46,249 bases of DNA from positions 8,412,374 to 8,458,622 of the forward strand of contig CM074804.1 in assembly GCA_037447605.1 (NCBI GenBank), written 5' to 3'. Made by a program: the position numbers and the translations under genes. The stretch is from Zygnema circumcarinatum (taxonomy: Eukaryota > Streptophyta > Zygnematophyceae > Zygnematales > Zygnemataceae). Of this stretch, positions 22,401 through 43,352 are shown piece by piece. The number at the start of each line of letters is the position of its first letter. Positions within the stretch are counted from its first letter, which is position 1. Under the pieces are notes generated by a model. The model did not search any database. It had not been told where the DNA came from and was given only the letters and a program-made list of their open reading frames with translations.

Positions 22401-25400
22401 GGCTTCAAATTCTAGGTTTTTTCGAGATGTGCGTGACTCCAATCCTGCGAATGGGGCTGGAAACTCGAGGAGCAGCTTAGTGGATTTCATTTCACGGAGA
22501 ATGGCCAGGGACGAGGCAGCTGCTGCTGTGCAGGAAACACATGGAAATGTGGATGCTGTGGAAGTAGGCTCAAGTGCTGGTGGAGCAGGGATATGGGGAA
22601 TTGGAGGGGAACAGCCAAACAGAGCTGGATTCCTCCGGCAATGCCCCATCAGTTTAGATAATGGTCTGGAGAGGGAGGGAGCAGGGGTAACAAGCCAAAG
22701 GAGGACAAATGGATGGATTAGGTTTGGGGGAGGAAGAGTGGCTTCAGGTCAGGAGTCAGAAGAAGCAAGGGAGAGGGAGATAGGAAGGCCAGTTAGGTCG
22801 TCAGCGTCTGGGCTTTCACTTGCGAGGGATACATGGATGTTGGGCTCTAATTCTGATAACCATGTGAACAGGGGCAATGCGGAAACAGCCTCTCCTAAAG
22901 AATTATTGACGGAAATGAGCAAGCAAGAAGGGCGGAGGAGGCAGAGAGCAACATCTACATTGAGGGGTTATCGTAGAGCTCGGCCCCTTTCAGATGTACA
23001 GGTGGTTGAGTTGGGAGATGACGAAGATGAAGGTCGGATGAACGTCGAGGAATTGGGGAATGCAACCCTTTCTTCTGTCGCTGGAGTTATTGAAGAGCCC
23101 CCTGCTGATCGAGATACTCAGCTTGCGTCAGATGAGAAGCTTGCATTGGAATTACAGGCAGCTTTGGATGCGGAGGACCAAAGATTGGCAGAGCAGGTGG
23201 GCTTCGTTGAGGATTGGGATGGACAAAAGGGAGGAGTTTTAGACATCTTGTTGTGTCGTTGTTTTCACGAATTTCTGATGTTAGACTGTCATAAAGTCTC
23301 ATTTCAATTACGCTTGCTCATTTGCATTTTATGAAGGGTGCCTTTGTCTTCAAGTTGTGCAACGAGGCACAAGTTAACGTTGAGACATGTTTTCGATGAG
23401 GGCTACTTTGGTTTTTCGATGTATGTAAGTGGGTCTATATTGTCATTAGTATATGGTTGAACGTGAAACGTGAAAAAGGCACATTCTATGTTGATGGTGC
23501 TGCAGGTAGATGGAGAATCTATGCAGGCTGATGCTGAGTTGGCCCGTACGTTACAAGTAGAAGAAAATGCAAGGGCTTTCAGAAGACGAGGACATGTACA
23601 AAGCAGAGAAGGCTCCCATAGAGCTGGAACGGGCGAGCAAGAGTGGGATACTTACCTTTCATTAACATCGCAGGTACATTATTCTTCCCCCTCCCTAGAT
23701 TTTCACATTATTCGGTTTGCGATTTTTTTTTGCTATCGGTCGATAACGACTAAGTCTTTCTATTGCGTTGAATTTGCTTATTGAGATCACGAGTGAGGCA
23801 TCTCGTTTTTCTCTCTTTGCCTTGTCCATTTCTGACTTTTGTTTGACATATGATACCTTGCAATTTCCTACAGTCCCCATCCCGGCTATTTCATGCACCC
23901 CGAGAGAATCATAGTGATTCTTCCGTATTTCATCGCCGTCTTCCTTCGCACATTTCAAGTGATAATGTTCAGTCAAGGAATGATGGAACCCTTCGAGCCT
24001 TTCGTGATATAGAAATTTCATCTGCAGTCGAGGAGGAAGCAGGAGCACGCAGTCCGGGACAGAGTGTCGGTGTGTTAGAGGATAGAGCAGAGAGAGTCTT
24101 CGGAGATGGAAGGAGAGTTGGAGCCCTATGGCCGGAAAGAGCTGGAATTGAAATAGCAGAAACGAATGATACACTCCCTCTGGGATTTAGGGGCAGAGCA
24201 GAACGATTCTTGAATCCGGGGTTCATGACAACGAGAGACTTACGAGGGAGAGAAGCTTTCTTTGGGGTGCGAGGAGATGGAAATGGTGAGGAAGGGGAGG
24301 GTGGCGGCGGAACAGCGGAGGATGAAGGGCGGGAGAGGGACGCAACTAATGGAGGTGGAGGCATTCGAGAGAGGTTGAATGGAGCGAGGGGTGCTTCTGA
24401 GCGACTTAGACGAAACGAAAGGGCGAGGGAGAGGAGGGAGAGGCGAATGTGGATGGGCGGAGTGGGCCCAGATCTTGATGACACATTGTTTGGAAGGAGG
24501 AGAATGAGTTTTTCCCAAACAATGTCTTCCGATCAGGTGAGAGAGAGAAAGATTGTCAAGAATTCAGTACTGTTCAATGGCTCTGTCGGTTGCATTTGGA
24601 TGTAGCAAGGAAGTTGAAGTTCCAATTGATGCTGTCTGAACATTTGAATTGTGTTTAAGATTTGGGTGTGTGTGAGAGAGAAGAGATGTGCGAGCAAGTG
24701 CGAGAGAGGAGTGGCAAAGAGTGAAGGAGTAGATAGATGACTTGGGATGTTTCGATTAGGTAAAAGGTGTTTAGCATATTTTGTTACTGATGGGCGTTGT
24801 GCGATGGGTTTTGTATTCAGAGAGTAGAATTTCTTGCGAGCTTGGAAGCTGCACTCAGCCGTGAACTCCCTCTGGCTTTACGTCTTGCAACTGTGGATCG
24901 CGATTTTAATGAGTGAGTGAAAAGTTTATTTTTGTAGGCAGGACATTTCATCTTTACGTTAGCGCACGAGGACAATCCATGCAGCAAAGCTTTTCCGTAC
25001 TTGACTGTGGATTGCTGCATGCTGTGTTGTACAAAAAGGAGCTACAAAAGCTTGTTGAGTTCCCTGGTTAAGTGAGGCATTGTTTGGTCAGCCATTTTTT
25101 TTGCCTTAGTTAAAGCCATGTCTGTTGCGCATGTCTGGTCATTACCTGAAGGCTTAATCTGAATGGATGCTCTTTGCATGGCGTTTGCAGGGATGACTAT
25201 GAAATGCTGCTCCGCTTGGATGAGATCGGATTGGAGCCATCGCGGAGGGGGGCTTCTTCTGCAAACATTAATCAACTTCCAACAACAACTGTAACGGTAA
25301 CGATACGGGGCTGATATTCCTTCGAGAGATAAACTTTGATCTTTAGTTTTTCGTCAGAAAACTGGAACTACAATACACTCACTATGCAGGAGCCTTGTGT

Positions 25401-26067
25401 GTTATTCTGTATATAACGATATTCTTCTTTCTTTCGTTTAGCTCTAGCGTTGATATTGGCTTTCATGGTAGGATCTGACAATGCCTTTCTCTCCTCCTTT
25501 GTCTTCAGGATATCGATGTGTTTGAAGAGCCATGTTCCATTTGCTTGGAAGAGCCAAAAGTGGGTGAAGTGCTGCGGCGTCTGCCTTGTGTTCACATCTT
25601 TCACAGACAGGTGCCAATTCAGTGACCCCCTCTCCTCCCTCTCTCCCTCTCTTGCTCTCGCCCCTCTCTCTTTCTTACACAGCTGTTATGTGTCAATAGC
25701 ACAGGTGTTTGTTTTCCTTTGACATGTATGATAAACACAAAGGATGCTTCTTTTGTTTTTCCAAAGGAGGCGCTGTCTCACCACGAAGCCGTGCCTGTCT
25801 GTCTGTCTGTCTCTCTGATTCAACGGTAGAAGGCTTGCATGTTGGGATGTTTTTGAAAGCTTGCTTCCCTCCCTCCCTTTATGTTTACTTCTTTTGTTAC
25901 TTGTTTTTTAAATGGGACATTGCATGTAAGGAGCGCTCTAGGCAGCTGGTAAAGGTGACGTGTGGGGGGGGGGGGCTGTGGGCTGCGGGGGGCTTCAGTG
26001 TATTGATGACTGGCTCCGCCGGCAGGCCGTGTGCCCCATCTGCAAGAGGGAGATCAGCAGGACCTGA
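19459..26067 (+). CDS. Large RING-H2 E3 ubiquitin ligase
   Basis: Probable substrate-recruiting E3 ligase of about 1,497 residues. Exons: 19459-19588, 19809-20070, 20295-23196 (2.9 kb), 23506-23673, 23874-24536, 24821-24912, 25191-25296, 25509-25610, 25999-26067. The C-terminal RING-H2 starts at Cys 1450: CSIC, CVHIFH, then CIDDWL and CPIC, giving all eight Zn ligands (C2-C-H2-C3). Just before it is [20 protein letters not shown] followed by INQLPTTTV, the layout of plant SDIR1/RLIM-like RING proteins. Around residues 1080-1125, [13 protein letters not shown] and [12 protein letters not shown] resemble ubiquitin-interacting or E3-linker helices. The centre is disordered and polar, with degenerate repeats of about 55-60 residues (21448-22531). 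Intron 2 uses a GC donor (CAG|GCAAGT at 20071). The exon 1/2 junction is the least certain: acceptor 19808 keeps frame, the nearer one at 19792 does not. Targets cannot be inferred. Confidence 0.88.
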
Positions 26068-27980
26068 ACTCTCTCTCACTTTCTCTCTCTCCCAAGGTCG
26101 TCCCTGGGAAACATGTGCAGAATAGAACCAATTGATGGTCAGAATTGTACCAGTACGAGGCTAGCGTTGCAGTCAGGCATTATCGCGATGAAGCAGCAGG
26201 AGTAATGCTGTAGAGAGGACAGGTCAGATCTGAGATAATTCAAATTTGAGTTGCGACAGGTCGCATACTTACTCGCTGTACTTTTTCAAAATTTCGAGCC
26301 GCTCGGATGCGCTGATGTCCCAGTGGCGCTGGTCCTTTATCTCTGTCAGCAGCCATGGCTAAATGAAGACATCAGGACGGTACACAGTCAATAAGGAGAC
26401 GGCAGCAACAGCAAATCGCTGCCAGCATTCATCTCTCGGTCTGAAGGACTCGTTTGCGTGGGGTCTTTGCCCTCCTTTTCTTTATTTTTTTTTTAATTTT
26501 ATGACGATGCAAATTTGAAAGTAATGTGATGCTGCAAAGCTCCTGTCGGATATCTTGTCACTGTAATGGTGCAGGCATCCTCTTCTTCCAGTACGGTTTG
26601 AACTGGGGTGTGTTCCTATGACATGCGTGTGCCTTTAGATGGTGTTCCCAGTGATCTTTGGGACGTGCTCCGAGTGATTTCAAGACTTTCTTGGCAGCCT
26701 CCACATCAGCACTAAATCAATCACAATTAGCGACGTTGAATTTATGGCGGATAGGCGATCATTAAACAAACTGCGCACCAAAAAAATGTCCATGGTGGAG
26801 CCATGGGAGGAGGGTCGTGGGCGGGAGCGGGGGCGGGGAAGGGGAGGGGAGGATCGGTAAGGATTGACGGGAGGGCTTGTGGTCCATTGGATTTGTGGGA
26901 AGGGACGAAGAAAATGGATAGGTGGGAAAGTAGGGGTGGAAGGGGCAGGAGAGAGAGAGAGAGGAGAGAGGGACGGAATAGTGCTGAATCAAGCGCGACA
27001 TGGAGGGAGAGAAAGTGGAAAGCGGAAAGCGGAAGAGAGAAGTGGGGAAGGACTCCGGGAGGGGGGGAGACAGAGGAAAGGGAAGCAGCTGCTGAGAGCT
27101 CGGGTCTGGCTCAGTCAGGCGACCTCTGACTTAGTTAACTCAAATGACCACCCACCTCAATAAGAAGACATTGACGCATTTAATCAGTGAACTGTCGTCA
27201 TTCTCATTGAAAAAACAATAATTTAACCGAACTATTACAGAGATCCGTAGTGTGAAACTTTAGAATTAAGCAGCCGGGAGGATACTAAGCGACTTTTAGA
27301 ACCTCCAACCGTCAAAAGAAAACCTTAAACCTTAACCTCAAAACCCCCCTTCGAATGATGTGCCAAGCTATACACTTTGCTATCCGTTTTCCGTTGAACT
27401 AGAAATTCGGTCCTCTGTTAAGGTTATTTGTATCATCATAAGGCTGAGCGAGAGAGATAAGGGGGGGGGGTGAGAGAGAGCGAGAGAGAGAGAGAGAGAG
27501 GCTGAGGCTGAGAGAGTGAAAAGCTTCTCTGAAGCTTTCACCCGCGGAGCTGAGCTCCTATATAGCCAAAAGGCTTGCTCCATCTTGATCCGGCCCTTCA
27601 ACATTAAGGCGGGCCTACACTTAGGCTTATTCCTGTACTGTTAAGGCGTACCGCCAGTTTCTTCCTTAAGCTAAGTCTTTCGCTGAGAAGACAAGAGAAG
27701 GGCGCTGGAGGCGAAGATGGGTGCATCTGAAGCTGCGAACTCTCACCTCAAAGAGGAGGGAAAAAAATAGTCAGTTGGTCAAATACATAATCCATGCGGT
27801 GTGGATGTTCGTTGGCAATGAATGACGCCTTTAAGTAATGAGAGTACCGAGGTGATGAGCCATTGGTTTGGAGTCATCAGATCAGGAGAAGGGTGGAAAA
27901 TATCGGTTGCAGGAAGAGAGAGCCTTGAGCCTGCCTTGTGGGGGAGATGGTGGGAGGAGGAATGTTCTGTGAGAGGAGGT
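26068..27980. other. Region between convergent RING and ABCG genes
   Basis: It should hold the 3' UTRs of both genes. It contains a G-rich tract (26800-27080), a GA microsatellite (27447-27500) and otherwise unremarkable sequence. I find no exon, tRNA or rRNA. Open frames such as 26803-27129 follow the purine tract and have no protein-like composition. Confidence 0.55.
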
Positions 27981-37186
<9,206 letters not shown>

Positions 37187-37219
37187 GGCTCTCGTATCAC
37201 AATGCGGCCACATAGGGCT

Positions 37220-37440
37220 TCCACCCCGCCTCTCTCTCCGTCTTCCTCTCTCCCTCTCTCTCTCTCCCGCTCACTCCCCCTTCTCTCTTCTGCCTTTGCC
37301 CCTCCCGGGCTTCGCCGTACCGCTTGCAATGCAACAGCTTGCAGGAGGGCACACTCCCTCTCTCCCTCCCTCCCCCCTTTCCCTCTCCCTCTCTCCCTCT
37401 TCCTCTCTCCCCCCTCTCCCTCTCCCTCTCCCGCCACCCC
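37220..37440 (+). repeat. CT-rich tract before ABCG start codon
   Basis: CTCTCC repeats immediately upstream of the ABCG ATG; on the sense strand this is a GA-rich 5' leader. The nearby WDR89-like gene has the same arrangement (41360-41540). Confidence 0.7.
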
Positions 37441-37561
37441 TTCTTCGGCGACTGTATGGCCTCGCGCCACACGTGGACATGTCACGCCGGCATTATTCCT
37501 GCAAAAAGTAGTCAACGATCCCGTCACGTGGCTTCCTCACATTCGTCGCTTTTTCCCTTCT

Positions 37562-37581
37562 CCAATGGCCACACGCCACGT
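37562..37581 (+). promoter_or_regulatory. ERSE-type element in ABCG promoter
   Basis: CCAAT-N9-CCACGT, exact, 376-395 bp upstream of the ABCG start codon. Facing away from it at 37526-37545 is ACGTGG-N9-ATTCG, one base off. A further G-box core is at 37471. Confidence 0.6.
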
Positions 37582-37798
37582 GTTCCCGCCCTGGCCCCGA
37601 CCGCGGCGGAGGCGGGCCCCCTCCCTCGAGATGCGAGGCGCCACGCGGCATATTCCGGCGGCCTCCCAAGGTGTAACGATGCCATGTAGGCGTACGGTGA
37701 CTGAAAGTGTACGAACCGTACTGTACGAAACTGGGGATGATTGACGGGGTTAAATGGACGGCCGACCGACCAACACCTGACGGGATGGAAAGAATGGA

Positions 37799-37851
37799 CC
37801 AATGGGAGGATGCCACGCGTATACTATTGTCACGCGTTTATCTCTGATTGG
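37799..37851. promoter_or_regulatory. Second, degenerate ERSE dyad in ABCG promoter
   Basis: CCAAT-N9-CCACG (37799-37817) matches the ERSE core exactly. At 37832-37851, ACGCGT-N9-ATTGG has the partner geometry with a changed G-box half. Core spacing is 13 bp. It lies 613-665 bp upstream of the ABCG start. Confidence 0.5.
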
Positions 37852-38530
37852 CTCTGTTTTTCAGTGTGCCTACGTGGCGGCCCGTCCGCAGAAAGTCGAC
37901 GACGTTTGACTGGCGTCGGTTGACGTGTTTTGAAAGGTACGGTCAAAAGTTGGCCCACATCGGGATATATCGATATATATCGATGTACTTTTTCCGCGTT
38001 CAGAGATATTTTCGTGCTGTACATGACTCGCAAAGTGTTGCCGTACGATGACGTGATTGCAGGGTTTGGTGACGTGTACATAACACAATGTTGTGAATAA
38101 ACCACGAGGACCGCCTCTAGGCGCACAACAACATCATGTTGGCCGTGATGTGATTTGTTTTTGATTTGCTTTGTTATTTTTTTTATTTTGTTTTTCACGC
38201 TCAAAAGCGAAGCTTATATACGCACAGAAGCAATGCAGAAAGCCACCACGCAACATGCTCACTCTCAGGACATAGACAACGCATCACCGACCTTCATTCT
38301 TTCTCTGTGAGATGGAATAAACTTCCCTCCGTGGCGAGGACCAGCACAAGGCCCGAAAGAGAGCACAGGCCCTGAAGGTAAGTGGCATTGCTGGCAAGCT
38401 GCTGTACAGTCCCCCTCACAGCCATGGCAGCTGCATGATGATGATGGGTGCGTATGCGTATGCGCCTTATCTGTCATGTGCTACTACTCCTAAACGTGTG
38501 CCTACATGAGGACCCATCAGCCCACCACAG

Positions 38531-41349
38531 TCAATGGTGCCCCAAGCGCCTGGTGGGTACCCCCTGCTGCCTATTCAAAACATTGCCTGAATTCCTATCC
38601 CTTTTCCTGCTTGGTGTTCCTGCTTTCCATGCACATAGTCTGCCATCCTCTCCCCCTGTCCAGCAGAGCCAGCCCTCCCCTCCCCAGCTCTCGTATCCTC
38701 TCTCTGCCGCGGTAGAGACGGCCCTCACTACCCCTGCATGCCCTCCTGCAAGGACCGCCGATGCAGGACCCACTACTGTTCCCTTCGTTGAAGGAGGGGA
38801 GGAAGCCTTAAGGACTGGGAAGGCCCCCACAGTGCCATCATTGCTGCCGGCAAGAAGGCGGAGGTCCTCACTATCTTGCGAGCTTGTGCAGCCTATGAGA
38901 TAGTCAATCTGCAAGGGGTACATTGGTAATATTCCATGAGAATCCTTTTCAGTATTAGGAAAGAAAGGATCCAGGATCCCTGCCTGATAAGGAATGAAAA
39001 ACATGGTCAGAGCCATGGTAGAAAGCAGCCTTATTCAAGTCACAACGTAGCTAACTGAGTTTACAATCGTTCACAGGAACAAGCATGTGACGACTGGGGA
39101 GCAGAAACAAATCAACATAGTTTTTATGCTCAGATCTCTCTTGGAAGTTTCACCCACCTGCCCTCTGTTCCACTTTGCGGCTGCCATGGCTCGCGTCTCT
39201 GGAAAGTCAGCTATCTGCTCTCCTTGGTCAAGCTCCCACAGACTGCCCACGGATCCCTCATTTCAGATGAAAATTTTTTGAATTTTTTTTTTTTGAGGTC
39301 TCCTTGCATGGCGGCAGAATTGCAGACACACATTCACTTGGTTCCCACCCTTTAAAAACCGTGAAACTTGCAACATTACAGGAGATGATATGGCTTGTGA
39401 ATACAGAAAAGGTTTTTAGGGTTTAGTAGTGGTGCTAGAAAGCTGCAGGAGGGACTAAGTTACCTCAATGTCTCGATGTGGGTTGTGCACCAAAGCCGCG
39501 CATAGCGACTGCCATAAAATCCAATTCGAGAAATAGAGGTGCCTACGCTCAGGACCTGGGCACCAGTCTTTCCCCCGCAACACATTAAATCGAAAAAAAA
39601 TCACTGATTTAACTATTTATCTAAACATCTCCCGCTGACAGAGCTTCAACTTTGGAAGGGACAATGATTACTACCTTCATATGCTCATTCAAGAAAGCAC
39701 ATCCTCCTTTTACTTCGCTTTCTTTTCTGTGCAGGTTTTTCCTGCATGGCCCTCGAACAGCCATTAGCACCTGGGTGGAGTGGCAATCTCTTACCCATTG
39801 CATTGCTTCGTCTTCACTTAGATCTGTTGCTGTATCAAAGGAGCATATGAGGCCATCGACTGATGCCGACAACAGCTGCGAGCGAAGTATTGGATGAAAA
39901 CGAACCTGAAAAATGCAAAAGACACATGCTCTCACACCATCCATCTCAGCCATTTAACCTGACAAGATGAGAATCTACAAATACAGACCTTAGAAACTCC
40001 ATACATGAAAGCAAGCAGAGAACAATGAACCAATGAAGCTCGACGGGTCCAGATACAACTTGCCATTGGCGCTATGGCCTAATTGATGAAAAGATTAAAA
40101 AGAGAAATTTAGCTGAAGTATATACTCCGTGAAAGGTGGGCAAAGAGCATATCTTGCAGGGTGTGTTTAGACAGGCTAGCATTACCTGAGTTACTGCTTC
40201 AGTGTGAGCTTCTTCCAAGCAGGCCATCTGTCGAGCTGATCTGCGATCCCATAACAGTATCTGAGGGCACAATTCTTCCCCACAGTTTCCATCTCTCCCG
40301 GGGTCTGATCAGTCCCTCGAACTCACACTCATCCTTTGTTCCTTTCTCCACCCACAAGCACCTCTCCAAATACCACCATCTAGCCAAGCCGGTTCAATAT
40401 GCTCATAATACCTTCTCGTCAGCACCTGCTGCAAGGCACTGACCCGTGCTGCCTCCAATCGCTACACTCCAAAACTCATCTCGTGCTTCCGAAGAGATGA
40501 AGTTTCCTGTCTGCAACTCCATTTCCCTGTCCGTCAGAAAGCTTCGGAGCCATACAAAACACAGCAACTCGGAAAACTACGGAAAACAGAAGCCCTAAAA
40601 AACCTGAAATCTCGTCCTTTCAAGTGGCGGACAAGCACCAAGTTACATTGTTTGCATGCACGAGCACACAACAGCTCAGGCGAGGAGAGCTACAATCTAG
40701 TAAACCCTAATTCAAGACCCGCTGGGCGACTCACCCACAGTAGCGGAGGACCAGAGAACGGAGATGCTCACCTACCTGCTCTCGGCTCCTCACATCCCAC
40801 GCCCGGACACTTCCATCTGCTGCGCTTGAAAACAGCGTGTGAGGCTCTGTAGAGTCTGCAAAAGTGATGCCGCTAATTGTGCGTCTATGGCCGCAGCACT
40901 CTCCAAGAAATGAACCTGTTTCCGGGCTGTACAGCTTGATTCTATTGTTTGACAGAGATGCGGCAAGGACGGAAGAGTTGCAGCTGAGAAAAGGCAGTAA
41001 AAAAAACGGCTTAGATTCTTAAGTCTGGCAGCATAGTCTCATTGCGCAGGAGATGCGGAACTTTAAGTAGCTTAATCAAATGATTACTTGCATACTGTTA
41101 ACATGAATGGCATTACTGTGTTTGAGTTACTGCTCGAGTCAAAGCAAGAGATAATCGCCAGCCCTAAACCAATGCCCTCACTTGGAAAACTGAGAGAAGG
41201 CTCAAACAAAAAAAAACTGCATTCAGTTCCAAGCTGCAACCAACCCGGGCAGCGACTCACGCAAGCTGCAGGTCGAAGACGTAGGGCGGCTCTTCCCCCT
41301 CACCCTCCGCATTCAGCGTCAGAGCCGCGTGGAGCGGCAGCCCCGCCAT
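38531..41349 (-). CDS. WDR89: WDR89-like WD40-repeat protein, complete
   Basis: A WD40 propeller of the WDR89 family; the molecular role is poorly defined, and such proteins act as binding scaffolds. Exons on the minus strand: 41349-41261, 40983-40776, 40510-40412, 40260-40186, 39905-39795, 39555-39464, 39242-39158, 38908-38531, giving 378 residues, close to the size I know for WDR89. Repeat-like blocks are SLSNNRIKLYSPETG, FSSAADGSVRAWDVR, LAAGADEKILLWDRR, LLSASVDGLICSFD, RLWCTTHIETL, LLAGSNDGTVGAFPV, GGHAGVVRAV and WTGGEDGRLCAWK, which would make roughly six to seven blades. The order and the GG(H)xGVVR block near the C-terminus match WDR89. The last about 30 residues (RKRDRNSGNVLNRQQ...) are basic and unlike a blade. 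The ATG context GCCATGGCG is good. Confidence 0.87.
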
Positions 41350-41545
41350 GGCGAGTGTCCTCTTCCTCTCCCCTCCCCCTCCCTTCCTCTCCCTCGCCCT
41401 CCCTGTTCCTTTTCACCCACCTCTCCCCTCACCTCTTCCCCTCCCCCTTCCCCTTCCTTTTCCCCCCTCCCTTTCTCTCCTGCACCCAATCTCCCTCACT
41501 CTCCCTCACACTCTCCCCACTCCCTCCCTCCCTCCCTCCCTCTAC

Positions 41546-41565
41546 ACGTGGCATATGCCCATTGG
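41546..41565 (-). promoter_or_regulatory. ERSE-type element in WDR89-like promoter
   Basis: ACGTGG-N9-ATTGG on the plus strand, exact, 197-216 bp upstream of the ATG at 41349 and just beyond a CCCT-rich leader. No facing partner is present, as pure CT repeat occupies that position. Confidence 0.6.
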
Positions 41566-42855
41566 CTGTGCCCTTCGTACTGAAGAGGGGGGGATGGCGG
41601 GGCTCGTTAGGGTTAGCCCTCGATGTAGGAGGTGGGCCTGAAAGGCCTTCAGAGAGGGGCCTTGCTCAAGCTCAAGCTCAAGCTCTGCCCCTCCTGCTTT
41701 AGATACAATTTGGATGAAGGCTCATTTTCTTTCTTCATTTCCTTTTTGGATCCACCATCGAACGAACAATCAAAGAATGGCTTCGAACGGCCTTGTTTCC
41801 ATTTTTTCATTCCCATTTGAAGTTTGGTAACGACGGTGGTTTCTATAATGTAACCGTCTCCTTCAGTCGTTCACTTTTTGAGTTGAGTGTGTGGAACTTC
41901 ATCTCTTTGAAGGGGCAAATCCCCACAAAAAAACAAAAAACCCACATCCCATCTCATCCCAAGCTTTGGGACCTCTTTTTCACCTCCACGTCTGCTAGAA
42001 TAAAGGGACACCTCAGTGTCTATTGGAAAGGGAAGAGGAAGGAAGGGGAAGGGAAGGGAGAGAGAGAGAGAGGGAGAGGGAGGGAGAGGGAGAGGGAGAG
42101 GGAGGGGGAGGGGTCCAATCTCACAAGTTTTTGGCAAACCATGGCCACATGCCCATCTCTCATGCATGAGACATGGGCACATGGGCAATGGCATGTTCAA
42201 CATGTGCCTAGTCTGAACCATGTGTTGTTTGCTAGAAACATGGAATTTTATGCGCCCCAAGTCCACACCACCATTCCCCACAAAAGGTGAATAATAACCT
42301 TAACGAACCATACAGTGTAGTGAGGCAGGTGGTACGCACAGCACAAAAATAGGACATAGCTCTAACGCTCTGCTTCATGTAACGCAGTTCGAGTTCCAGT
42401 TCTGTTGCGTATTGAAAGAATTCCAAAGTCAGCATTCTCTCTCTCCCTCTCTCCCCTCCCTCCCTCCCTCCCTTGCTCTCTCCCCCCCTTACTTTTCCAT
42501 CTCTCGCTCTCCCCCCCCCCTCTCTCTCTCTCTCTCTCCCCCTCTCGCGCTCTCTCTCTCTCTCGCTTACACGGAAAAAGCCACGTTCGCCAGCGAAGCT
42601 CCCCTCACCGATTCTCTTCCTCTCTCCCCACTCTCCATTCTGAACCCCAATTTCCGGCAAACGGCGCAAGCCCGAGCCAAAAAAGGAGCCTTGAAACATG
42701 GACGAGGTTTCAACAATCTGAAACTGAACACATGTGAATGCACGCACACGTGTCGCAGCCTCCAAAGAAAATTCGTCCTTTTGCGATAGCTTCCGACTCC
42801 GAAAATTGCAGGAGAAAGGGGCTTCCCCATGCATACATACATATATATATTTTTT
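41566..42855. other. Region between WDR89-like promoter and phosphatase-like gene
   Basis: It contains a GA tract (42040-42115), a near-perfect 30-bp palindrome (42150-42179) and a CT tract (42437-42575). It probably includes the 3' UTR of the histidine-phosphatase gene. No exon is supported. Confidence 0.5.
42150..42179. repeat. Near-perfect 30-bp palindrome
   Basis: TGCCCATCTCTCATG joined to CATGAGACATGGGCA; only one base pair is mismatched. It sits in a 100-bp stretch rich in CATG and ATGGGC words. Confidence 0.85.
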
Positions 42856-43321
42856 TTATTGGTGAAGCCACGAAATTCCTGTGACCCCTGAGTCGGTGAG
42901 GAGCTCCCACTCTCCCACAGGGCGGGAGTCTCCCTCCTCCCCTCCTCCACCCCCATAGACGGGTCTCTGAGCCCACGAGAATCCGCAGTAGTTCACTTCG
43001 TAAACTGTAACGGGAAGCAGTCGAGACACGGAAACGGAGACCCCCTCCCCTGCGAGGCCATGCAAGGCCATGCACGGAGTCAGTCCGACGGAAAAAACAA
43101 AATGGGTTGCGTGGCATAGACGGAGCCTGTTTGTGAGAGAGCCACTATGAGGGGAGGAAGGAGAGAGGTGGAGGGAGAGAAAGGCGACGGGGGAGGGGGG
43201 GGAGAGAGAGAGGGAGGGAGGGGGGGAGAGAGAAGTGAGGACTGAGCCAGATGGAAGAGAAGTGAGGGAAAAGGGGCGGAAGGGAGAGAAAGGGAGCGAG
43301 AGATAGTGTGTGTGAGAGAGT

Positions 43322-43352
<31 letters not shown>

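Larger units (their letters stand above)
37187..38530. other. Intergenic region ABCG to WDR89-like gene
   Basis: ABCG promoter elements occupy 37460-37880. From 37960 it is AT-rich, with a palindromic ATATATCGATATATATCGAT stretch, and from about 38150 it probably contains the 3' UTR of the WDR89-like gene (TTTATT on the plus strand at 38184 is AATAAA on the minus strand). No gene is seen. Confidence 0.5.

Noticed and set aside
27240-27330. Possible small RNA gene (sequence with TTAAGCAGCCGGGAGGATACTAAGC)
   Set aside because: It recalls 5S rRNA only superficially. The internal promoter boxes and the rest of the molecule do not match, and no tRNA-like B box is present.
27290-27350. Telomere-like AAACCTTAAACCTTAACC run
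   Set aside because: Too short and irregular to be an interstitial telomere repeat of the TTTAGGG type.
41793-42290. 165-codon plus-strand open frame
   Set aside because: It crosses a GA tract and the 30-bp palindrome and has no homology that I recognise.
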